Source: Lasiosphaeria ovina
Taxonomy: Eukaryota > Ascomycota > Sordariomycetes > Sordariales > Lasiosphaeriaceae
Assembly: GCA_033439765.1 (NCBI GenBank)
Contig: JAULSN010000003.1
Coordinates: 3,162,001-3,226,000 of the forward strand
Length of the DNA: 64,000 nucleotides
Reading direction: 5' to 3'
Notes under the pieces: model-generated
Told to the model about the DNA's origin: nothing
The model's input: the letters and a program-made list of their open reading frames with translations, nothing else
Database searches by the model: none
Program-made: the position numbers and the translations under genes
Shown: piece by piece, positions 45,976 through 57,383 of the stretch
Numbering within the stretch: the first letter of the stretch is position 1
Layout: every line of letters starts with the position of its first letter

Positions 45976-48351
45976 CTACTCGGGCACCAGCACGGAGAGC
46001 TGGTAGGTCTCGCCCTCCTTGATGTTCGTGACGCGTGCCTCGGGCAGGATCCGGTTGCCGTGCTTGACCGTGACTTGGGCCACGTCGGCGCGCCGAATGT
46101 CGAGCTGGAACGTGGCGCCGCGGAACAGGCGCGTGACCTTGATGGCGCTCCACGAGCTCGGCAGCTGCGGGTTGATGACGAGACCCTCTGGGTCGCCGCG
46201 AAGGCCGCAGAGGCCCTCGACGAAGCAGCGGTACGCCCACGAGACGGTGCCCGTGTTGAAGAGCTGGCTGGACCGCCCAGCCGTGCGCGGGAACTCCTTC
46301 CACGCACCGCGGTAGTAGTTGGGGATATAGATGGGCAGCTGTCCGCGCTGGCGGTAGTCGGCATCGCTGGGCCCGGGCAGCAGCTGGCGCAGTAGCGTGT
46401 ACGCCCTGTCCTGCTGGCCGCCGAGCTCGTACAGGCTGTAGATGTAGAAGACGCCGGCGTGGTTGTAGACGGCACCGTTCTCAGCCGAGCCGATGGCCTT
46501 TTGCGTCACGCGCCCAACGTCTTCGCGCATCTTGGTGTAGGGCGGGGCAAACATGAGAACACCATACGGCGTGCTCAGCTGCGAGTCGACTTGCGGCAGC
46601 ATCTTCTCGATTTGCGCCGGGCTCGCCGCGCCGCTGAGCATGGCCCACGTCTGGGGGTTGAGCCAGATGCGGCCCTCGGGATCCTTCTTGATGCCAAAGA
46701 CGACGTCGTCGTCAGTGATGCCACGGGCAAACCAATCCCCGTCCCACAAGTGCTTGTTGACGGCATCGTTGCACTCTTGGGCACCGGCGCTGTAGAGCTT
46801 GGCAAGGTCGGGCCGGCCTTCCTTTTCGCAGACGGCGGACCACAGGTTCAGAGCATATGCAGTCGCAAGCGTCAGCCACCCCGACACACCGCGGCCCTTG
46901 TAGCCAACCATGTTCATGGGATCGCACCAATCACCCTGGGCAATGTAGCTGAGGCCGCGGTCGTCGCGCGCCCGGAGCAACCAGTCCATGGCCCGGCTGA
47001 AGCGTTCAAAGACGGTGAAAGAGTCACCATTGGGGGTGCGGACACGCTCCTTGAGCAGGCCATAGTCGCCCGTCTCGGCGAGATAGACATCGAGAGTCAC
47101 AGGCAGCCACACGCAGTGATCAGTGTGGGGGATCTGGTTGATGTACTTGAGCTCGGCGCCCTCGGACAGCAAGATGCCGTCCGGCATGGAGCCATTGGCC
47201 TCCTGCTGGGCGACGGCAGTCAGGAACGCGCGGCGGGCAACATCTGGCTTGATGTAGTTCATACCCATGTTGTCCTGCAGGTAGTTACGCGTCTGCGGGT
47301 CTGTGGTCAGGCGGTTGACATCTCCGTGGTAGTACACCTGGCGAGGGAGCCAGTTGTTGACGAAGTTGTCCAGGTCCTTGTCGGGCGTCTCAATGCGCAG
47401 GCAGCCGCGCCCGCGGTCCTGGTACGCGGCGTACTCGGCAGCAGTACGGGCAAAGGCGGCCTTGCTCAGGTAGCGGTCACGCATGGAGCGGACCTCGGCC
47501 TCGTCGTAGGCGGGTCCAAACATGAAGCGGTACTCACGCTCGTCACCGGCATTGAGTGAAAGGCGGTACTGCACAGCAGCCGTGGGGGTCTCATAGCGCG
47601 CATCTCCGCAGCTCAGGCCGGGCTGCTGCAGGCCCGACGGGTTGTGAAGCCCGCCCTCGCCCTCAAACGTCTGCTGGTTGGCCTCCCACGAATCGGGCCG
47701 CGTCTCGCAGATGAAGTACGTCTTGTCCTTGATGTACTTGTTCTTGAAGTACTCGGACGCCTTCTGGTACGGCGTGACGCTGCTGGCGACGACTCCGACG
47801 AGGTCCTCGCTCCACTCGGCCGACTGGTTCATCCACGACATGAATCCGATGGGGAAGTATGGCGTCACACTGACCCGGCGCGGACGGCCCGACAAGTTGG
47901 TCACCTTGATGGTCCACAGCTCGGCGACATCGTGCGTCGGCAGGCCCATGACCATCTCGACGCGGAGGCCGTTCTGTTCCACCGCCCACGCGACGTCACT
48001 CTTGCCCACCGAGAAGACATAACGGTCGGCCTGCGAGCGGACGGGCTCGTAGGGCGCCGAGAACAACTGACCCGTCTCCTCATCCTTGATATAGACGAAC
48101 CGGCCGGGGTGGTGGGCGTAGTAGTTCTGCTCGGGCTGCATGAACGTCTTGGCCTCGATGTTGGGCGCGTGGGCGTACTTTGCCGGCTCGGGCTGCATGA
48201 ATTGCGCTGTTGCGAAGCCGCGGCAGGTGATCTGAATCATCATCTGCTGGTTCCACAGGAAGCCCGCGGCTTTGGGCATCACGGTCGGACTGGTCAGCTC
48301 ATAACGGTCCCCATTGTGCGTGGGCCGCAACATGGTCGCTTCTTTCCGCAT
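45976..48351 (-). CDS. GH94 phosphorylase, cellobionic acid phosphorylase-like
   Basis: A single intron-free exon encodes 791 residues. The N-terminal beta-sandwich part ([14 protein letters not shown] to [10 protein letters not shown]) is followed by the (alpha/alpha)6 catalytic region. The segment [19 protein letters not shown] (about residue 470) matches the GH94 general-acid Asp loop. [36 protein letters not shown] and [12 protein letters not shown] are other family-like blocks. GH94 enzymes reversibly phosphorolyse beta-glucosides. Length and sequence flavour fit the Neurospora protein annotated NdvB, later described as cellobionic acid phosphorylase (from memory). That enzyme splits cellobionic acid into glucose 1-phosphate and gluconate inside the cell, following LPMO or cellobiose dehydrogenase action. 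No signal peptide is seen. Lack of introns and the bacterial character of the family suggest an old horizontal origin. An alternative start is the ATG at 48333. Confidence 0.88.
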   Translation of the reverse strand: MRKEATMLRPTHNGDRYELTSPTVMPKAAGFLWNQQMMIQITCRGFATAQFMQPEPAKYAHAPNIEAKTFMQPEQNYYAHHPGRFVYIKDEETGQLFSAPYEPVRSQADRYVFSVGKSDVAWAVEQNGLRVEMVMGLPTHDVAELWTIKVTNLSGRPRRVSVTPYFPIGFMSWMNQSAEWSEDLVGVVASSVTPYQKASEYFKNKYIKDKTYFICETRPDSWEANQQTFEGEGGLHNPSGLQQPGLSCGDARYETPTAAVQYRLSLNAGDEREYRFMFGPAYDEAEVRSMRDRYLSKAAFARTAAEYAAYQDRGRGCLRIETPDKDLDNFVNNWLPRQVYYHGDVNRLTTDPQTRNYLQDNMGMNYIKPDVARRAFLTAVAQQEANGSMPDGILLSEGAELKYINQIPHTDHCVWLPVTLDVYLAETGDYGLLKERVRTPNGDSFTVFERFSRAMDWLLRARDDRGLSYIAQGDWCDPMNMVGYKGRGVSGWLTLATAYALNLWSAVCEKEGRPDLAKLYSAGAQECNDAVNKHLWDGDWFARGITDDDVVFGIKKDPEGRIWLNPQTWAMLSGAASPAQIEKMLPQVDSQLSTPYGVLMFAPPYTKMREDVGRVTQKAIGSAENGAVYNHAGVFYIYSLYELGGQQDRAYTLLRQLLPGPSDADYRQRGQLPIYIPNYYRGAWKEFPRTAGRSSQLFNTGTVSWAYRCFVEGLCGLRGDPEGLVINPQLPSSWSAIKVTRLFRGATFQLDIRRADVAQVTVKHGNRILPEARVTNIKEGETYQLSVLVPE

Positions 48352-51300
48352 CTTGAAGGTAGTACTGCTCGCGGCGGATCCAGCTTGGAGGTGTGTTGTG
48401 TTTGCGTAGGATAGGGCGGCTTGTAGCGGGTGGTGGTGGTGCTGCAGTGGGTTCAGTTGGCGCGGACGTAGGCAAAGACGGACGGCAGTGTCAGGGCCAC
48501 CAGTTGCGAGAAAAGACGGGCTGGGAAAGACGTGTTTTTATTTTTATTCTTAAACAGTGTCTCCTTATTTGTGTTTTTCTTTTCTTTTCTTTTTTTATTT
48601 TTTTTCTTTAAAAAAAAAAGAAGGAAAGAAAAAGAAAGTAAAGGAAAAGGAAACCCGAAACCTCTTAGGTCAAGGGCATGGGGGAAGGGGCTGGCGGACA
48701 GCGGGAGAGTTTTGGGGGGGATGTGCTTCGAGGGCAGCTGGGTCCCGGGTCGATGGGTTTTGGGTCAACTGGAAATTGGGAATCGTGATTGCGAATTCGC
48801 AGCAGGGCGAGGCAGAGAGCCAACGTCATGGCCCGTGGGCCGTGGCCCAGGGGGCGAGGTCGCCCACGCCGGACTCAGCTGACCATATCCCGTCCCAACA
48901 TTTCCGCGCCTGCAGGGGCTTGACCGGGAGAATTAGTTGCATAAAATAACTCACCGCTCCTTCACTTGGCACAAGCACGGGATCTAGCAGATCTTGGCCG
49001 TACAGTCTGACACGGATCAAGGAATGCCCGCCCCGGCCGGAACCAAGAAAGCACTGTGTGCGGCTGGCGCTGTGCGGTACTCTGCGGTGCTGTGCGGTAC
49101 TGTGCAGTGCTGTGCGGTGCTGTGCGCCCGGCTGGCAGTGGCTGGCAAATGTAATACTAGTCACAGTGGCCCAGCCGCCCTGAGACTAATTAGAACACGA
49201 AGACGGGCAGAGGGTGTGTCGGGTGTCCAGGCGGTAACGCTGGCGGCGGGCGCTGCTGGGGCTGGGGCGCTTGTTGAGCGACGCCTTGTCTCGGGCGTTC
49301 AATTGTGGAACCGCCGAACATTTGCCATATTAATTCGACGCCGGTAGCTCTCCCTGCGGATGCAAAATGTGACCTCCGCCAGCCAGCCCTTCCTAACAGC
49401 TTATTCATGGGGCTTTCCATTGGAGTTGGGGCTGCTGCTGGTGCTGCTGAGCCCGAGCCCCCACGCTCTGCCCACGCGGGGGGCCAGCAAATCGAAGCAT
49501 TTCCAAACAAATCGCTTCGGCCTACCCACGTTGAGGCGTCCTTTCAGATGTGGCCCTCATCGAGGTTTTTTTTTGCTCTTTTCCCGGGGCAATTAATTAA
49601 GTTTTCTCCTGGTTTTTTTTTTTTTTTTTTTGCCTGTCAGCAAAACGTTGAAATGCCCCTGTCCCTTTTTAGCTCGCCCTGTGGTCAGATGATTGTGGGA
49701 AAATGCAGCCCAGACGCCCAGACAGCCACTGCAACTCGGTCAGCATCGAAAGGCCCCGAGCTCCTCCTGCCGGAGCGCACTAGACCCAGTGAAGAAAAGG
49801 CGGAGAAGCCGGGCCAAGATTCCATGGAACTCACAGATCGCCAGATATATTGTTCGATCAACCGCGGCCCCTCCTCCTCTCGAGGAGTCGAGATTGAACA
49901 GCCTTTCCAAATGAAACGCGGTAGAATAATCCGGGTTTTTTGGCCATGCAATGACATCACTACTTGCTCCTCGCTTGCGACAGCCGGCATGTCTAAATTT
50001 GGAGAACATGCAGGTAATCTGCACCGACATGAGTAAAGCCCGGCTGTACCGCTTTCTTGCCGAGTCCCCAGCAATCGACGAGGCCTCCTGCCGAGCCTGA
50101 GGCCAAAGGGTTTCCCTTTCGAGGTGCCGACAGACTCCGTACTTGGAGGCTGTTTTCGTATGTACGAGCTGCTATTCGGGCGGGTATTAAGGTGTGTGGT
50201 GACACGGTAAAAGGGGTTCGACCGGTCCAGGCACGGTCATTGTCACCCCACAGCACCGCCGCCGATCCGAACGGTTGGAGCGACACCGGCACACACCCGC
50301 CATACTTCCCCACACAAGCCCTCTTGGCGTTCGATAGGTTGCTCCGCCAGTGGAGTCCCGGGGAGGTTGATGCTCGTGGTTGGGGACTTGCTTGGGGGTG
50401 GCCGGGAAGTCTTACGCTAATGACACAGCGCATCGACCTATCGCAAAAAGCAACCGCCCGGCTGGGTCACAAGATCTCGAGCACGGCCGTGGCATGCCTC
50501 GAACCGATCCCAGACCACATCACCTGACCAACAGATTCGACATTAGTGGCTAGGACGCGGGTTTTCATGAGGTTCAGACTCGGAAGGAGTGCCGAGTAAT
50601 GGAGTCCACATTATCCGTGCCGTCTGGAACGAAGCCAGAACTGAGAAGAGCTCGGGCCAAAAGGGGCAGAGGCCAGAGCCAAGTAAAAGGAGGAAATCGC
50701 GCACAAACGTCGGTGTGTGACAGGAGGCGGAGAAGGCGGAGGGCTAACTGGGTTGCCTCGACCGAAGACGAAACAATCGCTTTACCCCTTCCCGCTCAGG
50801 CTATATCCTTTTCATGTTGTGAGACACACCACAAAAGAACGTATCTCTGTTGCACGACGTCGGTTGGGAGATGTTCCATGCGACGTGCCGATGATCGGCT
50901 CCTTGTCCGCTCCTCGAATATGAATAGGTCATCTGATCTGGGATGCCTCCCAGTGGTCTCGTCACAGACCTCGTCGGGCCGTTGATGCTATTTTGGGTCA
51001 CTGAAAGGCTGGCCGTGCATCAGAACCCATCAACCTGTCCCTTTTTGGCAGTGGCGGTGCTTGACAGCGGGCGAGAAACGTGATCCCGTGAGCAAAGCTG
51101 CCCATCACGCACGGCCCGGACCAGTAATGTTAAGCATCGGTTTCTGAGAAAAGTTTTCAAAATTCGGCTCCAGTGGCGGAAGAGGGGTCCGGCAAAATCA
51201 GCCCAGAGTTCCCGGCGTAACCGTAACATTAATCCCACCTATCAGCCCGGGCCTTTCCCATCGCTAACAATCGTGCTTGTTTATTAGATCTTTTGCCACA

Positions 51301-52524
51301 CTTGGCCACTAGTTGTGTGATAAGCAAGTGAAAAGTTGGTACGCTAGGGTTTAGGCAAGCAAGACCCTTGCCTGAGCGGCCAGTACTGATATCAGCGATG
51401 GTTCTGCTTTGTTGAGAGACACCTTGCATTGTTTAAGAGCGCAACACTTCCCCATGGAAAGTAGAATCGTTCCTTAGAATGCGACTGTCGACACTCTTTC
51501 CTGATTTCTTTGGGCAGTCCTTGCAAGGCGATATATCCAAGGACGGGATCTTTGTTGGTCCGACTGACATCCCAAGGGGTGGCTCTCGTCTCACTCGACG
51601 ATAACCGAGTAACTCGGGACTCAGTGGCACAAGTATCACATCAGCGTTGTGGTCTTGGTGGGTGTTGTCAGTCTCCAGGCCAAGGGCAAGAGTTAACAGT
51701 CACTAACCATTGAATATTGTAGGCTACATAACTGCCATCGAACCCGCCATGTCTTGATTCCAACAGTGTGCTAGCGAACGGTTGTTGATTGCTCAAACAT
51801 GTTCCTGAAACTTGGCCATTCTTTTGGTTCCTCGTGCTCGAACTCCAATAAAGGGGCGAAATGGTTGCCTCTCCCGTAAAGCAGTGGATACGGGCCAGGT
51901 TCGTATTTCAAATTTCATGATCCTCAATCCAGCGAGCTTTGCAGGCCATGACAGAACGGTGGACCCCGCATGGAGCAATATGTCACCCCATCCTGCATGC
52001 ATGTAGGCCAGACACGTATACGGGGGGGCGACGCCAACTCTGGAGCCTTGGCAACCGGCAGAATCGGGCAGGTCGGCAATATCAACCACTCAAGTGCCTG
52101 CCAAGAAAAACAGGGTTTATTGTGGATCGGTATGCTTCCCGATACTCTGGGTCCTCCTCTGAGTTATTGCACTCCGATGCTCGAGGGATGGCGTCAACCA
52201 GGTTGACGTGGCAACTTCGCACAAACATTGGAGCTTGGACTGAAACAAACAAAACTGCGGTAAGTAAGATCGGGTTGACCGACTTTTGAGGGTCCGTTAT
52301 GGCCCCCGGAGCACCCGCTCCTGTGCAGGAACATGTAGGTGGCAGAGTCCGGATCCTTCTGAGCAGTGGAGTCCCGAACAGGGTGAAGTCGCGGGTTAGT
52401 GCGTGGGGGGGTGTGGGTGCGACCACGCCCGAGGTCTGGAGAAGAGCGAGGTCACCAGACGCAAAGGAGCGGCATTTTCGGCCACTCAAGCGTAGCGTGG
52501 CTTTATTTTCCCTCTTGTGGAGCA

Positions 52525-53003
52525 TCAGAACGGGGGACTTGGGAGGAAATGGCGCGCGATTTCAAAACAATCTTTGAGAAATGACAAAGTTGCCATCACC
52601 GAGTCACGACACCCCGCGGTGATGAGACATTCCACAATGATGTCCCGCAAATGAGGTGACTCGGTGTTTGAGCATGAACAAGGATGGGAGAGTTCTGAAC
52701 GGGCGCCGTCGTGCTGAATCTGGTAATTCCCAAGAGATCCATCGACGTGAGGCCCTGCCTTGCCCGCCAGCAAATAGAGGGCATGGTTCACGCAAGGTTC
52801 GTACTCCGTGATATTTGAAAGAGGCCGTGCTGTTGCTGCCAGCAAATCCGTGGTCCACAAGTAGTCTTCACTGCGCCAAGCGCATATCGAGGAAGAGGCG
52901 TTTGGCGACCGCACGTTGTAGTGGAGGATGCCCGCTGATTTCCTCCCCTTGTTGGAGGATGGATGTTGTAATTAGATCGCTGAGCACATCGTCCACCGTT
53001 AAT
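52525..53003 (-). pseudogene. Possible decayed gene, family unknown
   Basis: One minus frame (53002-52871) reads LTVDDVLSDLITTSILQQGE, then EISGHPPLQRAVAKRLFLDM, before TGA at 52870-52868. A second frame goes on with SEDYLWTTDLLAATARPLSN, then CVNHALYLLAGKAGPHVDG, to a stop near 52525. Both look like protein but do not join without a frameshift or an unseen intron. No domain can be named. Confidence 0.25.
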
Positions 53004-54061
53004 CTGCAAATCTAGCTCTGCCATTCAACAACGGATCGGCTTTCGAGGGCCAAGGGTGGCATGTTTGGAGAGTTTCAGCCCGAAACTTTCGGGACGAGGT
53101 TAGGAAAGCCGAGTTTTTGAGCTCGGCGGTGATCGCTCGTACTCAACGACAGATTGAAGCCGGCTGTTGCGAAATGGCAAGGTCAATCGATGCTGTGGCA
53201 ACCCTATTACATTAGATTAGTGAAACATCCAAGCGACAAACAAGAAGACCGGGCAGTTTCAGGTACCGATTGCCTCTCCTTGGGGGTTGAGTCTGGTGTT
53301 TGCAGGTCGAGGACGGCGAAGAGCGTGTGGCAGTTGCAGAATTCAGTTATGACAACGACAGTAGTACCTGCCGAAAGGATTGGAAGCCGGGTGGGTCCTG
53401 ATCCCTTGATCTTAGAAGAGGAAGGAGCGTTTGCCGACTTGCGCCGGCTGGGCTGTTCAGCGCACTAGGACAGCCGAAAAAGGAAGAGGCGGTAGAGAAT
53501 GATCTGAGATGGAGAGACAATAGTACCCAGACTGGTCAGGGAACAAACTCGTCGTCTGCTAAAGGAAAAAAGCGACAGAAATTCTAGAAGGCGCAAATTG
53601 AGCCGCCAGTCCCAAACCCATGGGTGACCGTTAAGAGCTGCAATAATTGCCGTCCTTGGGTCGCAATGTTCTCCAGAGCTGCTTTATTACGCACGATAGC
53701 ATACATAGCTCTGGGATCATCAACAGAGACATTTCCGTGCCATTCCTAGGTCATGAGATCCCCAACTCTTCCGTTCTCAATCATGATTCAACCAAGACGT
53801 GGGCCCTTAAAATGAACAGTTGTTCAGAGTCCCTGAGACCGTCTTGCAGAATGAAAACTCATCATGTCGAACTTAAAAAATTACACGAAGCAAAGTTTCA
53901 CAGGGCCAGTTTGTGGAGCAAAAAGCTCGATCCCAAATGACAGGGTTCAAAAGGAAATACGTCATGTCACTCTTTGGAATTCTGAATTGATAATCCTAGT
54001 GATCTCATCGTTATAAACCAACCGAGCAAGATTGTACATGACTCACCGTGTCTTGCGTCCA

Positions 54062-54625
54062 TCAAATTCGAGCTACCAGAACCGCTATATCCTTGATCCT
54101 CGGGTTCGCATCTCTCAGCGAAGGCATCTCGGAGGACCTGAGTGCCGACGAAGTTATCTTTGTGGGTCCGGGTCCACTTTGACCGTGTTTGGGTTTGAAT
54201 GGATCTGTGGATGGAGCTGTCGCCCCTTCTTCTCTCGACAACCTACTGCAATCATTCCACCCAAGGACTGCGGAGTGCCCCCACCCTCCCATTCCAAAAG
54301 CTTCTTCATGACACCAGAAGGGCAACGGATGAATATAATAACCGTTTTCCAGCCTCACCCCAATGCAGGATAGCGTAACAAATCGGCTTAGGTTCTGGAG
54401 CTGTTCTTTCCCATTCTCTGTGAGGGATAAGATCCACATGACAGTGCGCCGGTTGCAGAAAAAAGTAGTAGGGCGGTTGTCCAGGTAAATTTTATATATA
54501 ATTATGGAGAAAGCGAAGTCAATGGAGAATGAAGGGAAATGCCAAGCTTTGTATTCAAAGCAGGCATGGTTGTTGTAGACGGTGGCATGGAATAGGTGAG
54601 ATCCATCTGGGGAAATTTGACACAT
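54062..54625 (-). CDS. Unrecognised 187-codon open frame
   Basis: A frame from ATG 54625 with segments of plausible composition (NRRTVMWILSLTENGKEQLQ, GYYIHPLPFWCHEEAFGMGG). It is isolated in gene-poor DNA, has no domain that I recognise, and may be one exon of a larger or decayed gene. Confidence 0.25.
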   Translation of the reverse strand: MCQISPDGSHLFHATVYNNHACFEYKAWHFPSFSIDFAFSIIIYKIYLDNRPTTFFCNRRTVMWILSLTENGKEQLQNLSRFVTLSCIGVRLENGYYIHPLPFWCHEEAFGMGGWGHSAVLGWNDCSRLSREEGATAPSTDPFKPKHGQSGPGPTKITSSALRSSEMPSLRDANPRIKDIAVLVARI

Positions 54626-54908
54626 CTTTATAGAATTGTAGCTCGATTTGCCAAAGGAATAAACCGGCCCTTAATTGCTATTGACGACATGGCTTTCCTA
54701 AACTTGAACATGTGTTTCCGACTTTAACAACCAATAATTATGTAGTTGTCTTGATCAGCCACTAAATAAAGACGCAACTGCATTTCACAAGTTGTGTGGC
54801 GCCAAACTGACCGGCGAAAGTAGGCTATGTGGTCACAAGAAACTTGACCAAGCATACGGAAAGGCTCTAGAATCATGGAATCATAGGGGAAGTGGTCCGA
54901 GCGACCGA

Positions 54909-54958
54909 TCACAGCTGCCACGAACAGGCAACAGCTGCAACGAACAGGCAACAGCTGC
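54909..54958. repeat. 20-bp tandem repeat, about 2.5 copies
   Basis: A unit close to CAGCTGCAACGAACAGGCAA is repeated head to tail with one mismatch, in intergenic DNA. Confidence 0.8.
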
Positions 54959-55957
54959 ATTCCTGACCTCTGGAGCCGTCTACCCTACCCGCAGCGGTCC
55001 GTGACAAGCCTGCCAACCATCCTGCCAGGCCGACTGGGGCTGACAAGGCTCCAGAAGCAGTCGTGACAGACTGTTGCTTCCAGTCCGACAGCCCGACGGC
55101 CAAGATCTTTGCATACAGTCCTCCACGCAGTTGACAACATCGCCGTCGCCAACTACCCTGCCAACCGACCCGTGTTGCAAAGTTCCAGGCAGCCAGCAGA
55201 TCGCTCATCTAATCGCACCACTAGCCAGCTGACTGACGCATTAGCCGCCGCCCAGTCAACGACTGCAGCGCTGCCGGAGGCTCGTGGAAATAGACTCTAC
55301 TACTATGTAGGTGTCATTGCATCCACCCGCCGCCGCCGCCGCCACCAGATGAACGCGGTCGGGGTCTCCTTTTTAACAAGCATGGAACTTTCAAGCAGCA
55401 AAAAATCTGCCTTGCGACGATTGGGAATCCCCTGCGCCAAGCGCTAGACATAATCTCCCGGGTACGGCAGCCGCAAAATTCAAATTCCCCCCCTCTCAGT
55501 GTCGCTCGCCAATACGAAATAAAATCCCACAAGCAAAAAAACAAAAAATAACTACGCCACACGCAACTTTGCCGGCGGCAACCATTCAGACCAATGGCCT
55601 CCCCTCGCTTTGTTTCACAATCTGCTGGGAAGGGGGCTACAGTCCAGCTCCTCCAGCCTGGCGCTAGCGCGCGTGCCAATGAGCGTGGGTTTGTGTAGCC
55701 GCCTGGCGCTTACCGTGGCAATGCGCATTGTCTGCGCCGTGTTTGCCGGCCGGTGTGTGTGTGTGTTATTGTGTCTGGGCTGTGTGCGCTTGGTTTGCTT
55801 TCTTTAATCTTTTTATATGGTGTACTACAGAGAGTTTTGTGTGTCGCGAGTCTTTTATTTCTCTGTTTTTTTCTTGCTTGGCCGTTTCTTTTCTCCTGCC
55901 TAATCTTGTGCCCCTTCGATTCCTTTTTCGGTCATTAATTTGTGCCTGTCATCGACC

Positions 55958-56911
55958 ATGACGGGGAGATCGACGGGCGTTCAAATCACCAATAACTATA
56001 ACTTTGGCGTGGAGGCTGGAGCGACGGTCGTCGATGGGTCGGCGGCGGCCTACGAAGTGGAAGATGAAAAGGAGTTCGAGGAACAGGCTTGGGCGGGAGC
56101 GACACACTTGAAGGTGAATCGGCATTTCCTCGTCAAACACCGCCCCCTCCACGCTCACGATTTACCAGGTTGTTGTTGTAGGCGACAAGGGTGTAGGGAA
56201 GACGTCACTGGCGAGAACCTTTGCCACGGGGCGTTTCCCAGCCGAGGGCATATACACCAGATTGTACATACACGCCGCTGAGACCTGGAACCGGTTAAGA
56301 ACTGTGACTGATATCAAGCGACGCAGAATCCGGCCCTACGTAAAGAACACGTACGATGACGAGACACCGATCAGCATGACCATCTGGGACACTACCAGCG
56401 AACCAGAGGCTCGGTATACGCGGCCCCTGACCTACGAGAACGCCCACGTCATCCTGATCTGCTTCTCCGCTGTCGACCGGGAGTCGTTCAACAACGTCAA
56501 AAACAAGGTCGGTGGGAACAAGACACGGCCAGGCTCGTTGCATTGAGCTAACAGGCGTTGCAGTGGTGGCAGGAGGTCTACGACCATGCAAATGGCGTGC
56601 CCCTCATCCTTGTCTGCACCAAGTCAGAGATTGTCACGCTCGGCAATCTTCGGCCGGGACAGGACTACATCAATACCGCTGAGGAAGCGGAGCTCGCCAC
56701 AGAGATAGGCGCAACGTATTATGTCGAAGTCTCTGCCCTGACGAGGTTGAACATGGACAGCCTCATGGAGTCCGTTATTCGGTAAGACTGCCTGATTGTA
56801 CGACCAACACCCCTTCTGTTGGGCATAATCAGTCAAAGCTAACGTGGTGTACGTAGTGCCGTGATACCCAAGTCCACATACAAGGAGGATCACTGCTGTG
56901 TTATGATGTGA
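55958..56911 (+). CDS. Atypical Rho-family small GTPase
   Basis: Five exons (55958-56113, 56169-56263, 56327-56507, 56564-56781, 56857-56911) give 234 residues. A 52-residue N-terminal extension precedes the P-loop VVVVGDKGVGKTSL (57-65). Switch II is WDTTSEPE in place of WDTAGQED, G4 is TKSE, and G5 is VSAL. NAHVILICFSAVDRESF and the C-terminal CCVMM (CaaX box CVMM with an extra Cys) mark the Rho branch and predict prenylation and membrane binding. By Ras numbering, position 12 is Lys, 60 is Ser and 61 is Glu, residues expected to impair GTP hydrolysis, so the protein may stay GTP-bound or work without cycling. Intron 2 (56264-56326) is inferred from Rho alignment; it is 63 nt and stop-free, so a longer form with 21 extra residues is possible. 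Confidence 0.8.
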
Positions 56912-57383
56912 TCCGATACGTCCTCGATGAAACTTTTACGAATGCGTCGTGATGAAATGTTCTTCTCTACTGGCAGGTTCCGGGATGCGTCGAAGGGCGT
57001 GCAAGATTGATACTGGCCAGCAGATAAGACTCCGAGGGCGGGTGAAGGGCGGAGCGATTGGATTTGGTTCCACTGTACCGTACACCGTCCAGGGCCATGC
57101 CACTCTGCGCGTGGTGCGCTTAATGATCTCACGCACGAACTGGGGTCGTCGGGGATCTAATAAGAGGCCTGGCAGCCCTGCTGACTCCCCTGACCAAGAT
57201 TGCTTGTATGGCAGGCAAATAGTCTGTTTATATGATGGCAAATCTGGAAACTTACACTTGCCATCATCCCTTTGTATCCGAGCTGCGGTGAGCCCAACTC
57301 TCCATGTAATTACGTGCCAAAAAACAGAATCCAACACTATGCTCCACGAATCTACTCACAACCACCCCCACACCCGCGCACAC
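56912..57383. other. Convergent intergenic region, no gene recognised
   Basis: A 470-bp gap between the 3' ends of the Rho-like gene (+) and the MDR pseudogene (-). I see no coding sequence or clear repeat. Confidence 0.6.

Larger units (their letters stand above)
48352..55957. other. Gene-poor region with coding remnants
   Basis: About 7.6 kb without any recognisable intact gene. The left edge is the 5' flank of the GH94 gene, with an A/T-rich stretch at 48535-48640. A T-rich run lies at 49611-49630. Protein-like but broken frames occur at 52525-53003 (minus) and 54062-54625 (minus), both listed separately. A roughly 20-bp unit is tandemly repeated around 54909-54958. The right edge contains the Rho GTPase promoter. 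Confidence 0.5.

Noticed and set aside
46459..47559. 366-codon plus-strand frame within the GH94 gene
   Set aside because: Antisense shadow of a well-supported 791-residue enzyme; no domain of its own.
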